From the NCBI RefSeq assembly GCF_009707545.1, contig NZ_WLYK01000001.1, forward strand, positions 1,550,001 to 1,614,000: 64,000 bases of DNA. Direction: 5' to 3'. Positions 9,265 to 17,234 of this stretch are shown in pieces (positions within the stretch are counted from its first letter, which is position 1; every line of letters starts with the position of its first letter). The position numbers and the translations under genes were made by a program. The DNA comes from Nakamurella alba. Its GTDB lineage: Bacteria; Actinomycetota; Actinomycetes; Mycobacteriales; Nakamurellaceae. The notes under the pieces were generated by a model. It did no database searches. It saw nothing but the letters and a program-made list of their open reading frames with translations, and had not been told where the DNA came from.

Positions 9265-9828
9265 TCAGGTCTCGCGCCGGGCCAGGTCCCGCAGCTGGTC
9301 CGGCCAGCCCGGTGCGGCCCGCACGGCGGGGGACAGCACCACCCGTCCGGGAGCGGTGACCCGGTACCAGTCACCGTGCACCGGGATCACCAGCAGGTGC
9401 ACCGTGCGCCATCCGGGGCGGAACCCGGTCGCCCGGAGGTCCTGCAGCACAGCGCTTTCCGCCGAGTGCGGCAACCGACGGGCCGGGTGTTCCGCCATCC
9501 AGGCCTGCACCGCCGGGCCGGCGGCGGCCCAGGCCTCGGCCAGACCTGTGTCGGCGACGATCGTCCGGATCGCGGGGGCGGCCCTGCGGGGGTCGTGCTC
9601 CAGGGCCGTCGACCACCAGGCATCGAACCCGGCGGCGATCGCGGGGCCGGGGGACACCGGTGCCCCACCGGTCGGTGCCGTCGCCCGGACCGGCCCGTCG
9701 ATCAGCGCGCCGGGGTCGTCCTCGGGGAGCCCGGCCAGGGCGCGGAAGGCCAGCGGCGCGAGCAACCACCCCGGATCGGCGGTCACCATGACCGACGGCC
9801 GGTCGAGAGCGGTGGTGCGCCAGGTCAT
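9265..9828 (-). CDS. Protein of unknown function, cotranscribed with mtr
   Basis: A 187-residue soluble protein not recognised. It has no signal peptide or membrane span, is rich in Ala, Pro and Trp, and ends with a clearly structured segment (VHLLVIPVHGDWYRVTAPGR and onward) that reads like a beta-rich domain. The reading frame has strong third-position GC and the start ATG lies 10 bases after the mycothione reductase stop, so the two genes form an operon. That context suggests, without proving, a role linked to mycothiol or redox metabolism. Confidence 0.7.
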   Translation of the reverse strand: MTWRTTALDRPSVMVTADPGWLLAPLAFRALAGLPEDDPGALIDGPVRATAPTGGAPVSPGPAIAAGFDAWWSTALEHDPRRAAPAIRTIVADTGLAEAWAAAGPAVQAWMAEHPARRLPHSAESAVLQDLRATGFRPGWRTVHLLVIPVHGDWYRVTAPGRVVLSPAVRAAPGWPDQLRDLARRET

Positions 9829-9838
9829 CCGGGTGCCG

Positions 9839-11248
9839 TCAGGGGCGGCCGGTGGGTGCGGGCAGACCGAGCAGGGCGTTCTCCACCAGCTCCGACAGCG
9901 CCGGGTGGATCCAGTACTGCCCCTTGGCGACGTCGTGCGCGGTCTGGCCGAAGTGCATGGCCTGGATCAGGGGCTGGATCACGGTCGCCGCCTCCGGCCC
10001 GATCACGTGTGCGCCGAGCAGCAGCCCGGTCTCCGGGTCCGCGAGCACCTTGAGGAAGTGGCCCTTGTCCTCGCGGGCCCAGCCGGCCGCGATGTCGCCG
10101 TACTGCTGGATCTTCTTCACGTAGGGGATGCCGGCCCGCTCCAGGGACCGTTCGGTGCGGCCCACCGAGGCGATCTGCGGGTCGGTGAACACCGCCGACG
10201 GCACGAAGCGGTGGTCGGAGGTGATCCGGTCGTCCGGGTGCAGCAGGTTGTGCCGGACCACCCTGGCCTCGTGGTTCGCGACGTGCTTGAGCGGGAAGTG
10301 CGTGCTGATGTCGCCGAGCGCGTAGATCCCGTCGACCACCGTCTGCTGGTACTCGTCCACCACCACCCGGCCGCGGGCGTCCAGGGTCACCCCGGTGGCC
10401 TCGACCCCCAGCGAGGCGCCGTTCGGTGTGCGTCCGGTGGCCACCAGCAGCAGCGCCCCGTCCACCGACAGCGGGCCGTCGGTGGTGTGCAGGTGCACCG
10501 AGATCCGGCCGTCGGCCAGCGGTTTCACCGCCTCCAGTCGGGTGGAGGTGAGCACCCGGTACCGCTCGCGGGCGGCCGCGGTGAAGGCCTGGCAGATGTC
10601 GTGGTCGTGGTCCCGCAGCAGCGAGCTGCCGCGGACGATCTGGGTGACCGGGACGCCGAAGGAGGAGAAGATGTGGGCGAACTCCGCCGCCACGTACCCG
10701 CCGCCGAGGATGATCACGCTCTCCGGCAGGTCGTCGATGCGCATGACGGTGTCCGAGGTGTGGAACGGGACCGAGCCGTCGCCCAGGCCCGGGACGTCCG
10801 GGATCGAGACCGAGGACCCGGCGGCCAGCACGAAGGCCTCGCCGGTGATCGTCGTGCTGCTGCCGTCGTGCAGGGCGATCGACAGCTCCTTCGTCCCGGT
10901 GAAGGTGCCGCGCCCCTCGAACACGGTGATGTTCGGCGTCTCGTCGCCCTTGCGGTACTGCCGCCCGCCGGCCTCGATCGCGTCGATCCGGCCGAAGATC
11001 CGGTCCCGCATGCCCGGCCAGTCGACGGCGTCGAGGTGCGCGGTGACGTTGAGGTCCCGGCCGTGCCGGGCGGCGTCGGCCAGCTCGGCGGGGTGGACGA
11101 ACATCTTGGTGGGGATGCATCCCACGTTGAGGCAGGTCCCGCCGAACGCCCCGTCCTCGACGATGGCGATGCTCCGGTCCTCGAACTCCGGGCCGGGGAT
11201 CGAGTTCCCGGAACCGGTGCCGATGATGACCAGGTCGAAATGCTGCAT
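9839..11248 (-). CDS. mtr: Mycothione reductase
   Basis: FAD-dependent pyridine nucleotide-disulfide oxidoreductase that reduces mycothione (oxidised mycothiol) with NADPH, keeping the actinobacterial thiol pool reduced. The 469-residue protein has the FAD-binding GTGSGN loop (10-15), the redox disulfide GGTCLNVGC with Cys39 and Cys44, a second nucleotide-binding GGGYVAAEFAH loop, ALGDISTHFPLKHVAN (second FAD motif) and the C-terminal catalytic HPALSELVENAL His-Glu pair. The GSGNSIP start and lack of glutathione- or lipoamide-specific features favour mycothione over related enzymes. M. tuberculosis mtr (Rv2855) lies in the equivalent place. A TAGCCT box ends 6 bases before the ATG. It heads an operon with the gene at 9265. 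Confidence 0.93.
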   Translation of the reverse strand: MQHFDLVIIGTGSGNSIPGPEFEDRSIAIVEDGAFGGTCLNVGCIPTKMFVHPAELADAARHGRDLNVTAHLDAVDWPGMRDRIFGRIDAIEAGGRQYRKGDETPNITVFEGRGTFTGTKELSIALHDGSSTTITGEAFVLAAGSSVSIPDVPGLGDGSVPFHTSDTVMRIDDLPESVIILGGGYVAAEFAHIFSSFGVPVTQIVRGSSLLRDHDHDICQAFTAAARERYRVLTSTRLEAVKPLADGRISVHLHTTDGPLSVDGALLLVATGRTPNGASLGVEATGVTLDARGRVVVDEYQQTVVDGIYALGDISTHFPLKHVANHEARVVRHNLLHPDDRITSDHRFVPSAVFTDPQIASVGRTERSLERAGIPYVKKIQQYGDIAAGWAREDKGHFLKVLADPETGLLLGAHVIGPEAATVIQPLIQAMHFGQTAHDVAKGQYWIHPALSELVENALLGLPAPTGRP

Positions 11249-11254
11249 GGCCCC

Positions 11255-11260
11255 AGGCTA
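11255..11260 (-). promoter_or_regulatory. -10 box TAGCCT, mtr (leaderless)
   Basis: Minus-strand TAGCCT ends 6 bases before the ATG at 11248, without a ribosome site. Confidence 0.55.
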
Positions 11261-11307
11261 ACCCGGTCGCGGAACGGCCCCGGCAGGGTGACCGGCCGGG
11301 CCACCCG

Positions 11308-12339
11308 TCAGTGGGCCAGCCCGGCCAGGTGCAGGGCGAGCAGTTCGCCGTCGGCCGCCTGGACCCCGCGGCGGGCGAAGAACTGGGCGATGACCGCGCA
11401 GTCCCGCTCCAGGAAGGTCCGGCCCTGCGGGTTGGCGACCAGGTCCACCGTCTGCGGGAGATCGATGAGCACACAACGGTCCTCGTGCACCAGCACGTTG
11501 TACTGGGACAGGTCGCCGTGGGTCAGGCCGTCCTCCGCGAGCACCTCGAGGGAGGCGACCAGGTCGTGCCAGAGCTCGGTGAAGTCCTGGGTGTCCCCGT
11601 CGTGGTCGGCCAGGCGCGGTGCCGCTGCGCCGTCCGGGCCGCCGATGAACTCCATCATCAGCTCGGATCCGATGATCTGGACCGGGTAGGGCACCCGCGC
11701 CCCTGACCTCCAGAGTGCGGTGAGCGCCTGGAACTCCGCGCCCGCCCATTTGCCGGCCAGCAGGTCGCGGCCGAAGCGGGTGCGGGCGGCCATGGCCCGG
11801 GTCTCCCGGGAGCGCCGGGTGCGCCGGCCCTCCTGGTACTCGGCGTCCCGGTGGAACTGCCGGTGCTCGGAACTGCGGTAGGTCTTCACGGCGAGCAGGC
11901 AGCCCGGCCCGCCGGGCAGCGACCGGTCCAGCAGCGAGACGTCCGCCTCCTTGCCGGTCTTGATCACACCCAACCGGGTGTCCCGGGCGGACAGCGACCT
12001 GATCAGCCACTCCGGCGCCGGATCGGGCCCGTGGGTGGCGACATCATAGGAGGAGTAGGGGATCTCGGCGTCCCCGGCATCGTCGCCGCGAGCGGCGATC
12101 GGGTCGGGTCCGACGTCAGCGGAGTCCGATCCGGTCGGGTCGGGCTCGTCGACGTCGACGGTGTGCCGCCCGGACTTCCCCTCGAGAACGATCCGGGGGG
12201 CGCTGCGGACGGGCCGGCGGTCGGGGCGGCGGCGGGTGTCCTGCTCGGACCAGCGGTCGGCGAGGTCCTGCAGGTCGTCCTCGTCGGACGGGTCGTGCAC
12301 GGCGTGCAGGGAACGGCGGTGGGGCGTGAACTTCGGCAC
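11308..12339 (-). CDS. RIO-type serine/threonine protein kinase
   Basis: A 343-residue atypical kinase of the RIO family. After an acidic, Arg-rich N-terminal region of about 120 residues come the nucleotide-binding loop (VIKTGKEADVSLL), the ATP lysine (LAVKTYR), the hinge (LMMEFIGG), the catalytic loop HGDLSQYNVLVH (His274-Asp276) and the metal-binding LIDLPQ. RIO proteins usually have IDFPQ or IDVSQ here, so LIDLPQ fits. Archaeal and eukaryotic RIO kinases act in small-subunit ribosome maturation; the bacterial role is open. I chose the GTG at 12339, because a GGAG ribosome site lies 7 bases before it; longer in-frame starts would overlap the small ORF upstream. That site is inside a predicted hairpin. 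Confidence 0.85.
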   Translation of the reverse strand: MPKFTPHRRSLHAVHDPSDEDDLQDLADRWSEQDTRRRPDRRPVRSAPRIVLEGKSGRHTVDVDEPDPTGSDSADVGPDPIAARGDDAGDAEIPYSSYDVATHGPDPAPEWLIRSLSARDTRLGVIKTGKEADVSLLDRSLPGGPGCLLAVKTYRSSEHRQFHRDAEYQEGRRTRRSRETRAMAARTRFGRDLLAGKWAGAEFQALTALWRSGARVPYPVQIIGSELMMEFIGGPDGAAAPRLADHDGDTQDFTELWHDLVASLEVLAEDGLTHGDLSQYNVLVHEDRCVLIDLPQTVDLVANPQGRTFLERDCAVIAQFFARRGVQAADGELLALHLAGLAH

Positions 12340-12346
12340 TGGTGGA

Positions 12347-12368
12347 CTCCAGGGACTGGTGCCCGGAG
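12347..12368 (-). promoter_or_regulatory. Hairpin that would hide the RIO kinase ribosome site
   Basis: In the minus-strand transcript CTCCGGG can pair with CCTGGAG (seven pairs, one G-U) around an 8-base loop. The GGAG in the second arm is the kinase ribosome site. The hairpin begins 11 bases after the stop codon of the small upstream ORF, so a ribosome finishing that ORF could affect its folding. Confidence 0.5.
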
Positions 12369-12379
12369 CCGGCGGTCCG

Positions 12380-12478
12380 TCAGGAACCCGGCAGGGTGCG
12401 CGGGACTCGGACGAACGGCGTCGACGGCTCGACGGGCGAGGTGATCGGGGGGCGGGGGCTGACCGCACGCACAGTCAT
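12380..12478 (-). CDS. 32-residue proline-rich small protein or leader peptide before RIO kinase
   Basis: A small ORF on the minus strand with an excellent ribosome site: AAGGAG lies 9 bases before the ATG at 12478. An in-frame ATG at 12484 would have only a 3-base spacing, so 12478 is preferred. The peptide begins MTVRAVSPRPPITSP and ends VRVPRTLPGS; six of its 32 residues are proline, including a PP pair, a type of sequence that slows ribosomes without EF-P. It has no membrane span or cysteine. Its stop lies 40 bases before the RIO kinase start. It may be a regulatory leader peptide or a free small protein; I know no family for it. Confidence 0.55.
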   Translation of the reverse strand: MTVRAVSPRPPITSPVEPSTPFVRVPRTLPGS

Positions 12479-12494
12479 GGTCATCTCTCCTTCC

Positions 12495-12520
12495 GCCTGG
12501 CAGGCGCCCGACCGTCGGGC
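12495..12520. promoter_or_regulatory. Two abutting palindromes upstream of the small ORF
   Basis: GCCTGGCAGGC (12495-12505) and GCCCGACCGTCGGGC (12506-12520) are both perfect around one central base and touch each other. In the minus-strand transcript they would lie directly before the ribosome site of the small ORF as two stacked hairpins; as DNA they could be operators. Confidence 0.55.
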
Positions 12521-12587
12521 ACGGGAACAGGATGGACCGCCCGGCCCCGGTGCCGCCACTGATTTTCCGCGCACGTCCCGGCCCGGT

Positions 12588-13187
12588 TCAGCGGACCGTC
12601 GAGTCCCATCCCCAGGACGTCAGGCGCGGCCGGTCACCCAGCGGGAGCCGGCCCGCGCTGTACAGCAGTACGTCCACCGGATCACCCGCCGGTGCGCCGG
12701 GGAACAGGCGGTCCAGCACCACGGCGCACACCCCGGCCGGCGGGCGCCAGTCCACGCCGAGTCCGCGGGCGATGTCGTAGGTGTGCACCACGCACTCCAC
12801 CGCGCCCATCGCCACGAACCCACCCGGGTCCGACACTCCTCTGGGATGCCCGGCGCGTGCGGTCGCGGGGGTGTCGAGCGCGGCCAGCCGCAGCAGTGCG
12901 GCGCAGAACTCGATGCAGTCCAGCCGGTCCTCGGGGGTCGCGTCGTCGGGCACCACGGCCTCGATCGGCAGGTAGCCGTCCAGCCGCCCGCCGATGATCT
13001 GACCCGCGTAGGAGAACAGGTCGTCGGCGATGTGCGCCGCGACCCGGGCGCAGGACCAGTCGACGTCACCCGCGGGGACGGACCAGTCCGCGTCGATGAG
13101 GCCGCCGAGCACCTCCCTGGTCGCCGCAACGGCGTCGTCGATCAGGCCCGGCGGGACGGGCATCGGCAGGGGCTCGGACACCGACAT
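12588..13187 (-). CDS. DinB/maleylpyruvate-isomerase-like (mycothiol-type) protein
   Basis: A 199-residue protein of the four-helix DinB superfamily, in which mycothiol-dependent maleylpyruvate isomerase and mycothiol S-transferases belong. Visible features are the SCARVAAHIADDLFSY helix with the metal-type His, and GGFVAMGAVECVVHTYDIARGLG, whose HxxDIA pattern supplies a second metal ligand. The first and last helices fit the family layout. The substrate is unknown. TACCCT ends 6 bases before the ATG, so it has its own leaderless promoter and is not part of an operon with yaaA, which lies 21 bases further right on the same strand. Confidence 0.8.
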   Translation of the reverse strand: MSVSEPLPMPVPPGLIDDAVAATREVLGGLIDADWSVPAGDVDWSCARVAAHIADDLFSYAGQIIGGRLDGYLPIEAVVPDDATPEDRLDCIEFCAALLRLAALDTPATARAGHPRGVSDPGGFVAMGAVECVVHTYDIARGLGVDWRPPAGVCAVVLDRLFPGAPAGDPVDVLLYSAGRLPLGDRPRLTSWGWDSTVR

Positions 13188-13193
13188 CGGTCC

Positions 13194-13199
13194 AGGGTA
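13194..13199 (-). promoter_or_regulatory. -10 box TACCCT, DinB-like gene (leaderless)
   Basis: Minus-strand TACCCT ends 6 bases before the ATG at 13187. Confidence 0.5.
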
Positions 13200-13208
13200 G
13201 GCGGCCGG

Positions 13209-13979
13209 TCAGCTGCCCACGCGGTGCAGGTCGGCCAGGTCGACCGGGACGTCGATCGCCGTCGGGCCGGTCTGCTCGACCGTCCACCCGCCGCGCCGCA
13301 GCACCCGGATCACCCCGGCGACGTCCGTGGGTTCGGCCCGGGTGGTCGCCAGCAGGCGGGCGAGACGGCCCTTGGTGGACTTGTTGTCGTGACTGACCGA
13401 CATCCGGCGGCCGTCCGGCAGCACCGTCACCACCCGCACGGTCAGCGCGCCGGGTGCCGGCGCGAACGCCGCGTAGGAGCCGGACCGCAGATCGATCACC
13501 GGTCCCTGCAGGGACGCCAGGACCGGGGCGAGCGACGGCCGCCAGTGCGCCGGGATCCCGGCGACACCAGGCAGTTTCGAGCCGGCGGACAGGCGGTACG
13601 CGGGCACCGGGCTGCGTGCCTCGAGCAGGCCGAACAGCGCCGAGGTGATCAGCAGCCGTCGCCCGGCCCGCTCGCGCTCGGCCCTGGTGAATCCCGTACC
13701 GACCAGCGCGGCGAACAACACTCCCGTGTACCGGTCCAGGGCCGGCGCGGTCGGGGCGGTGGTCAGCGACCCGTTGTGCGCCGCGATCTCCGCGGCCAGC
13801 GATGCCGAGACCTTCAGCGCCGCCGCCGCAGCGACCGGGTCCGCGCTCAGCCGGGGCAGCACGTCCAGCAGCACCCGGCGCGCCGGGTCGAGGGTGGGGA
13901 AGGGGAGGGTGCCGAGATCGAGGGCGGGTCCGGCACCGCCGGGGTTCTTGGTCTCCGACGGGGGCAGCAGCACGAGCAC
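13209..13979 (-). CDS. yaaA: YaaA family (DUF328/UPF0246) peroxide-stress protein
   Basis: A 256-residue protein starting VLVLLPPSETKNPGG, the hallmark YaaA N-terminus. It continues with YTGVLFAAL, LLITSALFGLLEARSPVPAYRLSAGSKLPG and VSHDNKSTKGRLARLL, all in family order. E. coli YaaA lowers free iron during hydrogen peroxide stress and binds DNA; this role is transferred by family only. The open frame extends far upstream to 14324 over the divergent GNAT gene, but the conserved N-terminus fixes the start at the GTG at 13979, with TAGCGT ending 8 bases before it. Confidence 0.9.
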   Translation of the reverse strand: MLVLLPPSETKNPGGAGPALDLGTLPFPTLDPARRVLLDVLPRLSADPVAAAAALKVSASLAAEIAAHNGSLTTAPTAPALDRYTGVLFAALVGTGFTRAERERAGRRLLITSALFGLLEARSPVPAYRLSAGSKLPGVAGIPAHWRPSLAPVLASLQGPVIDLRSGSYAAFAPAPGALTVRVVTVLPDGRRMSVSHDNKSTKGRLARLLATTRAEPTDVAGVIRVLRRGGWTVEQTGPTAIDVPVDLADLHRVGS

Positions 13980-13987
13980 GACGCGGA

Positions 13988-13993
13988 ACGCTA
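13988..13993 (-). promoter_or_regulatory. -10 box TAGCGT, yaaA (leaderless)
   Basis: Minus-strand TAGCGT ends 8 bases before the GTG at 13979. Confidence 0.45.
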
Positions 13994-14141
13994 CCGGTGT
14001 GCGGGGCTCGCTCCCGACCGAGGCGCGGCCGGGCCGTCCACCCCCGAAGGGTGCCGATCCGCCCGGACACGGCCGTGGGAGCGGACCGTGCCCACCGCGG
14101 GCCCGTCGTTCGTAGGCCGGAATCCGGTTGCCGGTGCCCGG

Positions 14142-14147
14142 TAGCGT
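14142..14147 (+). promoter_or_regulatory. -10 box TAGCGT, two-domain GNAT gene (leaderless)
   Basis: TAGCGT ends 7 bases before the GTG at 14155. It decides that start over a TTG at 14128, which would lie upstream of the promoter. Confidence 0.55.
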
Positions 14148-14154
14148 CAGCCGG

Positions 14155-15108
14155 GTGAGCCTGCAGAGTCGCCCGCTGGAGAAGTCCGACGCCCCCGCGA
14201 TGGTCGAGATCATCGCCGAGATGGAAGCGTTGGAGCCGGCCGACGAGTTCTGGGACGTCGAGGAGGTGCTGGAGGAGTTCGACAGCCCGACCACCGACGC
14301 GGCCCGCGGCACGGTCGGGATCACCGACGGGGACCGGCTGGTCGCCTTCGGGTCGCTGTCGATCTCGCAGCCGGTCGGGGTGTGGAAGGCCGGTCTGTTC
14401 GGGGGAGTGCGGACGGACTACCTGGAGCAGGGCCTCGGGCGCCGGCTGCTGGACGAGCTGACCGCCGGTGCCACGGCCATCCGCGATGCCGACCACCCGG
14501 GCATGCCCGGCGAGCTGAAGATCTGGGTACGGGACCGGCGCCCCCGGCTGACCCGGCTGGCGAAGTCCGCCGGTTACGAGCCGTGGCGCTACTTCCAGGA
14601 CATGCGGCACACCCTCGGCGACCTCCCGGAGCTGCCGCCCGCACCCGCGGGCATCGAGATCCTGCCCTGGTCGCCGGATCTCGACGACTCCACCCTCGTC
14701 GCATCCAACGACTCGTTCGCGGACCACTGGGGGTCGGCGCCGATCGACCCGGTGCGGTGGAAGAGCTACTTCGCCGACTCCAGCAGCTTCCGCGGCGCCG
14801 ACTCGCTGGTCGCGGTCGACGAGCAGGGTGTGGTCGCCTTCGTGCTGGTGGAGGAGTTCCCGGCCGAGACGGCGGCGCTCGGTTTCCGGGTCGGCTACAT
14901 CGCCCGGGTCGGCACCGCCCGCCGCGGCCGCGGTCGTGGCCTGGCCACCACCCTGCTGATCCACTCCCTGCACCGGCTGCAGGCGCAGGGCTACGAGTAC
15001 GCCGAGCTGAACGTCGACTCCGACTCGCCGACCGGCGCCGGCCGCCTCTACCGGCGGATCGGCTTCGAGCCCACCCACCTGAACACCACCTACGGCCGCC
15101 GGTTCTGA
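14155..15108 (+). CDS. Two-domain GNAT acetyltransferase
   Basis: A 317-residue protein with two tandem GNAT folds, a layout shared with mycothiol synthase MshD but without enough similarity for me to assign that function. The first domain has FGGVRTDYLEQGLGRRLLDEL as its acetyl-CoA loop (about residues 85-105); the second has VGTARRGRGRGLATTLL near 260-276 and ends with NVDSDSPTGAGRLYRRIGFEPT, typical of the final GNAT strand. Both loops keep the R/Q-x-x-G-x-G/A pattern. It is divergent from yaaA. The GTG start is supported by the TAGCGT box 7 bases upstream. The repeat array follows its stop by 18 bases. Confidence 0.87.
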   Translation: MSLQSRPLEKSDAPAMVEIIAEMEALEPADEFWDVEEVLEEFDSPTTDAARGTVGITDGDRLVAFGSLSISQPVGVWKAGLFGGVRTDYLEQGLGRRLLDELTAGATAIRDADHPGMPGELKIWVRDRRPRLTRLAKSAGYEPWRYFQDMRHTLGDLPELPPAPAGIEILPWSPDLDDSTLVASNDSFADHWGSAPIDPVRWKSYFADSSSFRGADSLVAVDEQGVVAFVLVEEFPAETAALGFRVGYIARVGTARRGRGRGLATTLLIHSLHRLQAQGYEYAELNVDSDSPTGAGRLYRRIGFEPTHLNTTYGRRF

Positions 15109-15126
15109 CCGCCCCGGCCCGCCTGA

Positions 15127-15266
15127 ACATGGCGAGCTGGCGCTCGCGGGTCGCTCGTCCCTGATGGGATCCTGCGTCCTGCGCTTCTCGCTCGTGACAT
15201 GGCGAGCTGGCGCTCGCGGGTCGCTCGTCCTTGATGGGATCTCGCGTCCTGCGCTTCTCGCTCGTC
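15127..15266 (+). repeat. Two 70-bp tandem repeats (unit A)
   Basis: Unit A runs 15127-15196 and 15197-15266, starting ACATGGCGAGCTGGC in both copies, with a few differences near CTGATGGGATCC / TTGATGGGATCT. Each contains the perfect hairpin GCGAGC-TGGC-GCTCGC and the core GGTCGCTCGTC, which is the reverse complement of a core in the neighbouring B units. No gene fits; the frames give Arg/Ser-rich repeats. Confidence 0.9.
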
Positions 15267-15398
15267 CCTCGCTGCGATGCTCGACCGCACGATCCCGACG
15301 AGCGACCGATTCCTCGCTGCGATGCTCGACCGCACGATCCCGACGAGCGACCGATCCTCGCCGCGATGCTCGACCGCACGATCCCGACGAGCGACCGG
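15267..15398 (+). repeat. Three 43-45-bp tandem repeats (unit B), inverted relative to unit A
   Basis: Unit B runs 15267-15311, 15312-15355 and 15356-15398, each starting CCTCGC(T/C)GCGATGCTCG and holding GACGAGCGACC, the reverse complement of the unit A core. The two A and three B units therefore face each other and could fold into a large branched hairpin in RNA. With unit A, this accounts for most of the 365-bp gap before proS. Confidence 0.9.
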
Positions 15399-15417
15399 CG
15401 GCGACCTGGCGCGCGGC

Positions 15418-15423
15418 TAGGGT
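15418..15423 (+). promoter_or_regulatory. -10 box TAGGGT, proS
   Basis: TAGGGT lies 50 bases before the proS GTG, just after the repeat array. Transcription from it would start near 15430, inside or at the edge of the leader hairpin. Confidence 0.45.
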
Positions 15424-15458
15424 GTGTGGGCGCGCCGTCCCGGACGCAGCGCCCACAC
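15424..15458 (+). promoter_or_regulatory. proS leader hairpin ending at the ribosome site
   Basis: GTGTGGGCGC (15424-15433) and GCGCCCACAC (15449-15458) form a perfect 10-bp stem with a 15-base loop. The second arm ends two bases before the GAGGAG ribosome site. It may modulate translation, or be DNA-level symmetry around the transcription start. Confidence 0.5.
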
Positions 15459-15473
15459 CGAGGAGAAGCACCC

Positions 15474-17228
15474 GTGATCACCCGCATGTCGACCCTGTTC
15501 CTGCGCACCCTGCGCGAGGATCCCGCCGACGCCGAGGTGCCGAGCCACCAGTTGCTGGTGCGCGCCGGGTACATCCGGCGGGCCGCCCCCGGCATCTACA
15601 GCTGGCTGCCGCTCGGGTACACGGTGCTGCGCAACGTCGAGCGCATCGTCCGCGAGGAGATGGACGCCATGGGCGCGCAGGAGGTGCACTTCCCGGCACT
15701 GCTGCCGCGCGAGCCCTACGAGGCCACCGGCCGGTGGACCGAGTACGGCGACAACCTGTTCCGGCTCAAGGACCGCAAGGGTGGTGACTACCTCCTCGGC
15801 CCCACCCACGAGGAGATGTTCACCCTGCTGGTGAAGGACATCGTGTCGTCCTACAAGGGGCTGCCGCTGTCCATCTACCAGATCCAGACCAAGTACCGGG
15901 ACGAGGCGCGTCCGCGGGCCGGGATCCTGCGCGGCCGCGAGTTCGTGATGAAGGACTCCTACTCGTTCGACATCGACGACGCGGGGCTGGAGGCCTCGTA
16001 CCTGGCGCACCGGGCCGCCTACATCCGGATCTTCGACCGGCTCGGGCTGAAGTACGTGATCGTGTCGGCGATGTCGGGTGCGATGGGCGGCAGCGCCTCC
16101 GAGGAGTTCCTGGCCGACTCCGAGGTGGGTGAGGACACCTACGTCCGGTCCGCCGGTGGCTACGCGGCCAACGTGGAGGCGGTGCGCACGCCGCCGGCGG
16201 CCGAGGTGGACAGCTCCGGCACCCCGGCGGCGCACGTCGAGGACACCCCCGACACCCCGACCATCGACACCCTGGTCGCCGTGGCCAACCGGCTGCACCC
16301 CCGCGCGGGCGCGGCGTGGACGGCCGCGGACACGCTGAAGAACGTGATCGTCACACTGCGGCACCCGGACGGCACCCGGGAGCCGCTGGCCATCGGCCTG
16401 CCCGGTGACCGCGAGGTGGACATGAAGCGGTTGGAGGCGGCGATCAGCCCGGCCGAGGTCGACGCCTTCACCGAGGACGACTTCCGCAAGGTTCCGGCCC
16501 TGGTCAAGGGCTACATCGGGCCGGGCGTGCTGGGGGAGACGAAGGCGACCGGGATCCGCTACCTGCTGGACCCCCGGGTCGCCCGCGGCAGCGCCTGGGT
16601 GACCGGGGCCGACGCCCCGGGCAAGCACGTCTTCGACCTGGTGCACGGCCGTGACTTCGAGGCCGACGGGGTGCTCGACGTGGCCGAGATCCGTGAGGGC
16701 GACCCGGCTCCCGACGGGTCCGGCCCGCTGTCGCTGGCCCGCGGCATCGAGATGGGACACATCTTCCAGCTCGGCCGCAAGTACGCCGACGCACTCGGGC
16801 TGCAGGTGCTCGACCAGAACGGCAAGCTGGTCACCGTCACCATGGGCTCCTACGGGGTCGGGGTGTCCCGTGCCGTCGCGGCGGTCGCCGAGAACTCGCA
16901 CGACGACAAGGGTCTGATCTGGCCGCGGGCGGTCGCGCCGTACCAGGTGCACCTGGTGATCGCCGGCAAGGGCGAGCAGATCACCGGCGCCGCAGAGGAT
17001 CTCGCGACCGCTCTCGGCATCGCCGGCATCAGCGTGCTGCTCGACGACCGGAACGTCTCGCCCGGCATCAAGTTCGCCGACGCCGAGCTGCTCGGCATGC
17101 CCACGATCGTGGTGGTGGGCCGCGGGGTCGCGGACGGTGTCATCGAGGTCCGGGACCGGGCCACCGGCGAGAAGTCCGAGGTGGCCCTGGCCGAGGCCGC
17201 GCACACCGTGGCGCAGCTGGCCCGGTAG
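15474..17228 (+). CDS. proS: Prolyl-tRNA synthetase
   Basis: Charges tRNA-Pro with proline; class II aminoacyl-tRNA synthetase, cytosolic. The 584-residue protein is the bacterial form with an editing insertion. Visible: N-terminal [32 protein letters not shown], class II motif 1 region ([24 protein letters not shown]), motif 2 ([25 protein letters not shown]), the insertion/editing domain from about residue 225 to 400, motif 3 ([17 protein letters not shown]) and the anticodon-binding domain with APYQVHLV. The GTG start is fixed by GAGGAG 7 bases upstream and by the conserved N-terminus; longer open frames only cross the repeat array. The neighbours match M. tuberculosis proS (Rv2845c). Confidence 0.97.
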   Translation: MITRMSTLFLRTLREDPADAEVPSHQLLVRAGYIRRAAPGIYSWLPLGYTVLRNVERIVREEMDAMGAQEVHFPALLPREPYEATGRWTEYGDNLFRLKDRKGGDYLLGPTHEEMFTLLVKDIVSSYKGLPLSIYQIQTKYRDEARPRAGILRGREFVMKDSYSFDIDDAGLEASYLAHRAAYIRIFDRLGLKYVIVSAMSGAMGGSASEEFLADSEVGEDTYVRSAGGYAANVEAVRTPPAAEVDSSGTPAAHVEDTPDTPTIDTLVAVANRLHPRAGAAWTAADTLKNVIVTLRHPDGTREPLAIGLPGDREVDMKRLEAAISPAEVDAFTEDDFRKVPALVKGYIGPGVLGETKATGIRYLLDPRVARGSAWVTGADAPGKHVFDLVHGRDFEADGVLDVAEIREGDPAPDGSGPLSLARGIEMGHIFQLGRKYADALGLQVLDQNGKLVTVTMGSYGVGVSRAVAAVAENSHDDKGLIWPRAVAPYQVHLVIAGKGEQITGAAEDLATALGIAGISVLLDDRNVSPGIKFADAELLGMPTIVVVGRGVADGVIEVRDRATGEKSEVALAEAAHTVAQLAR

Positions 17229-17234
17229 CTCCCG

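Noticed and set aside
15127-15398. Possible CRISPR array
   Set aside because: Units are directly adjacent without unique spacers, of two lengths, in two orientations, and there are no cas genes.
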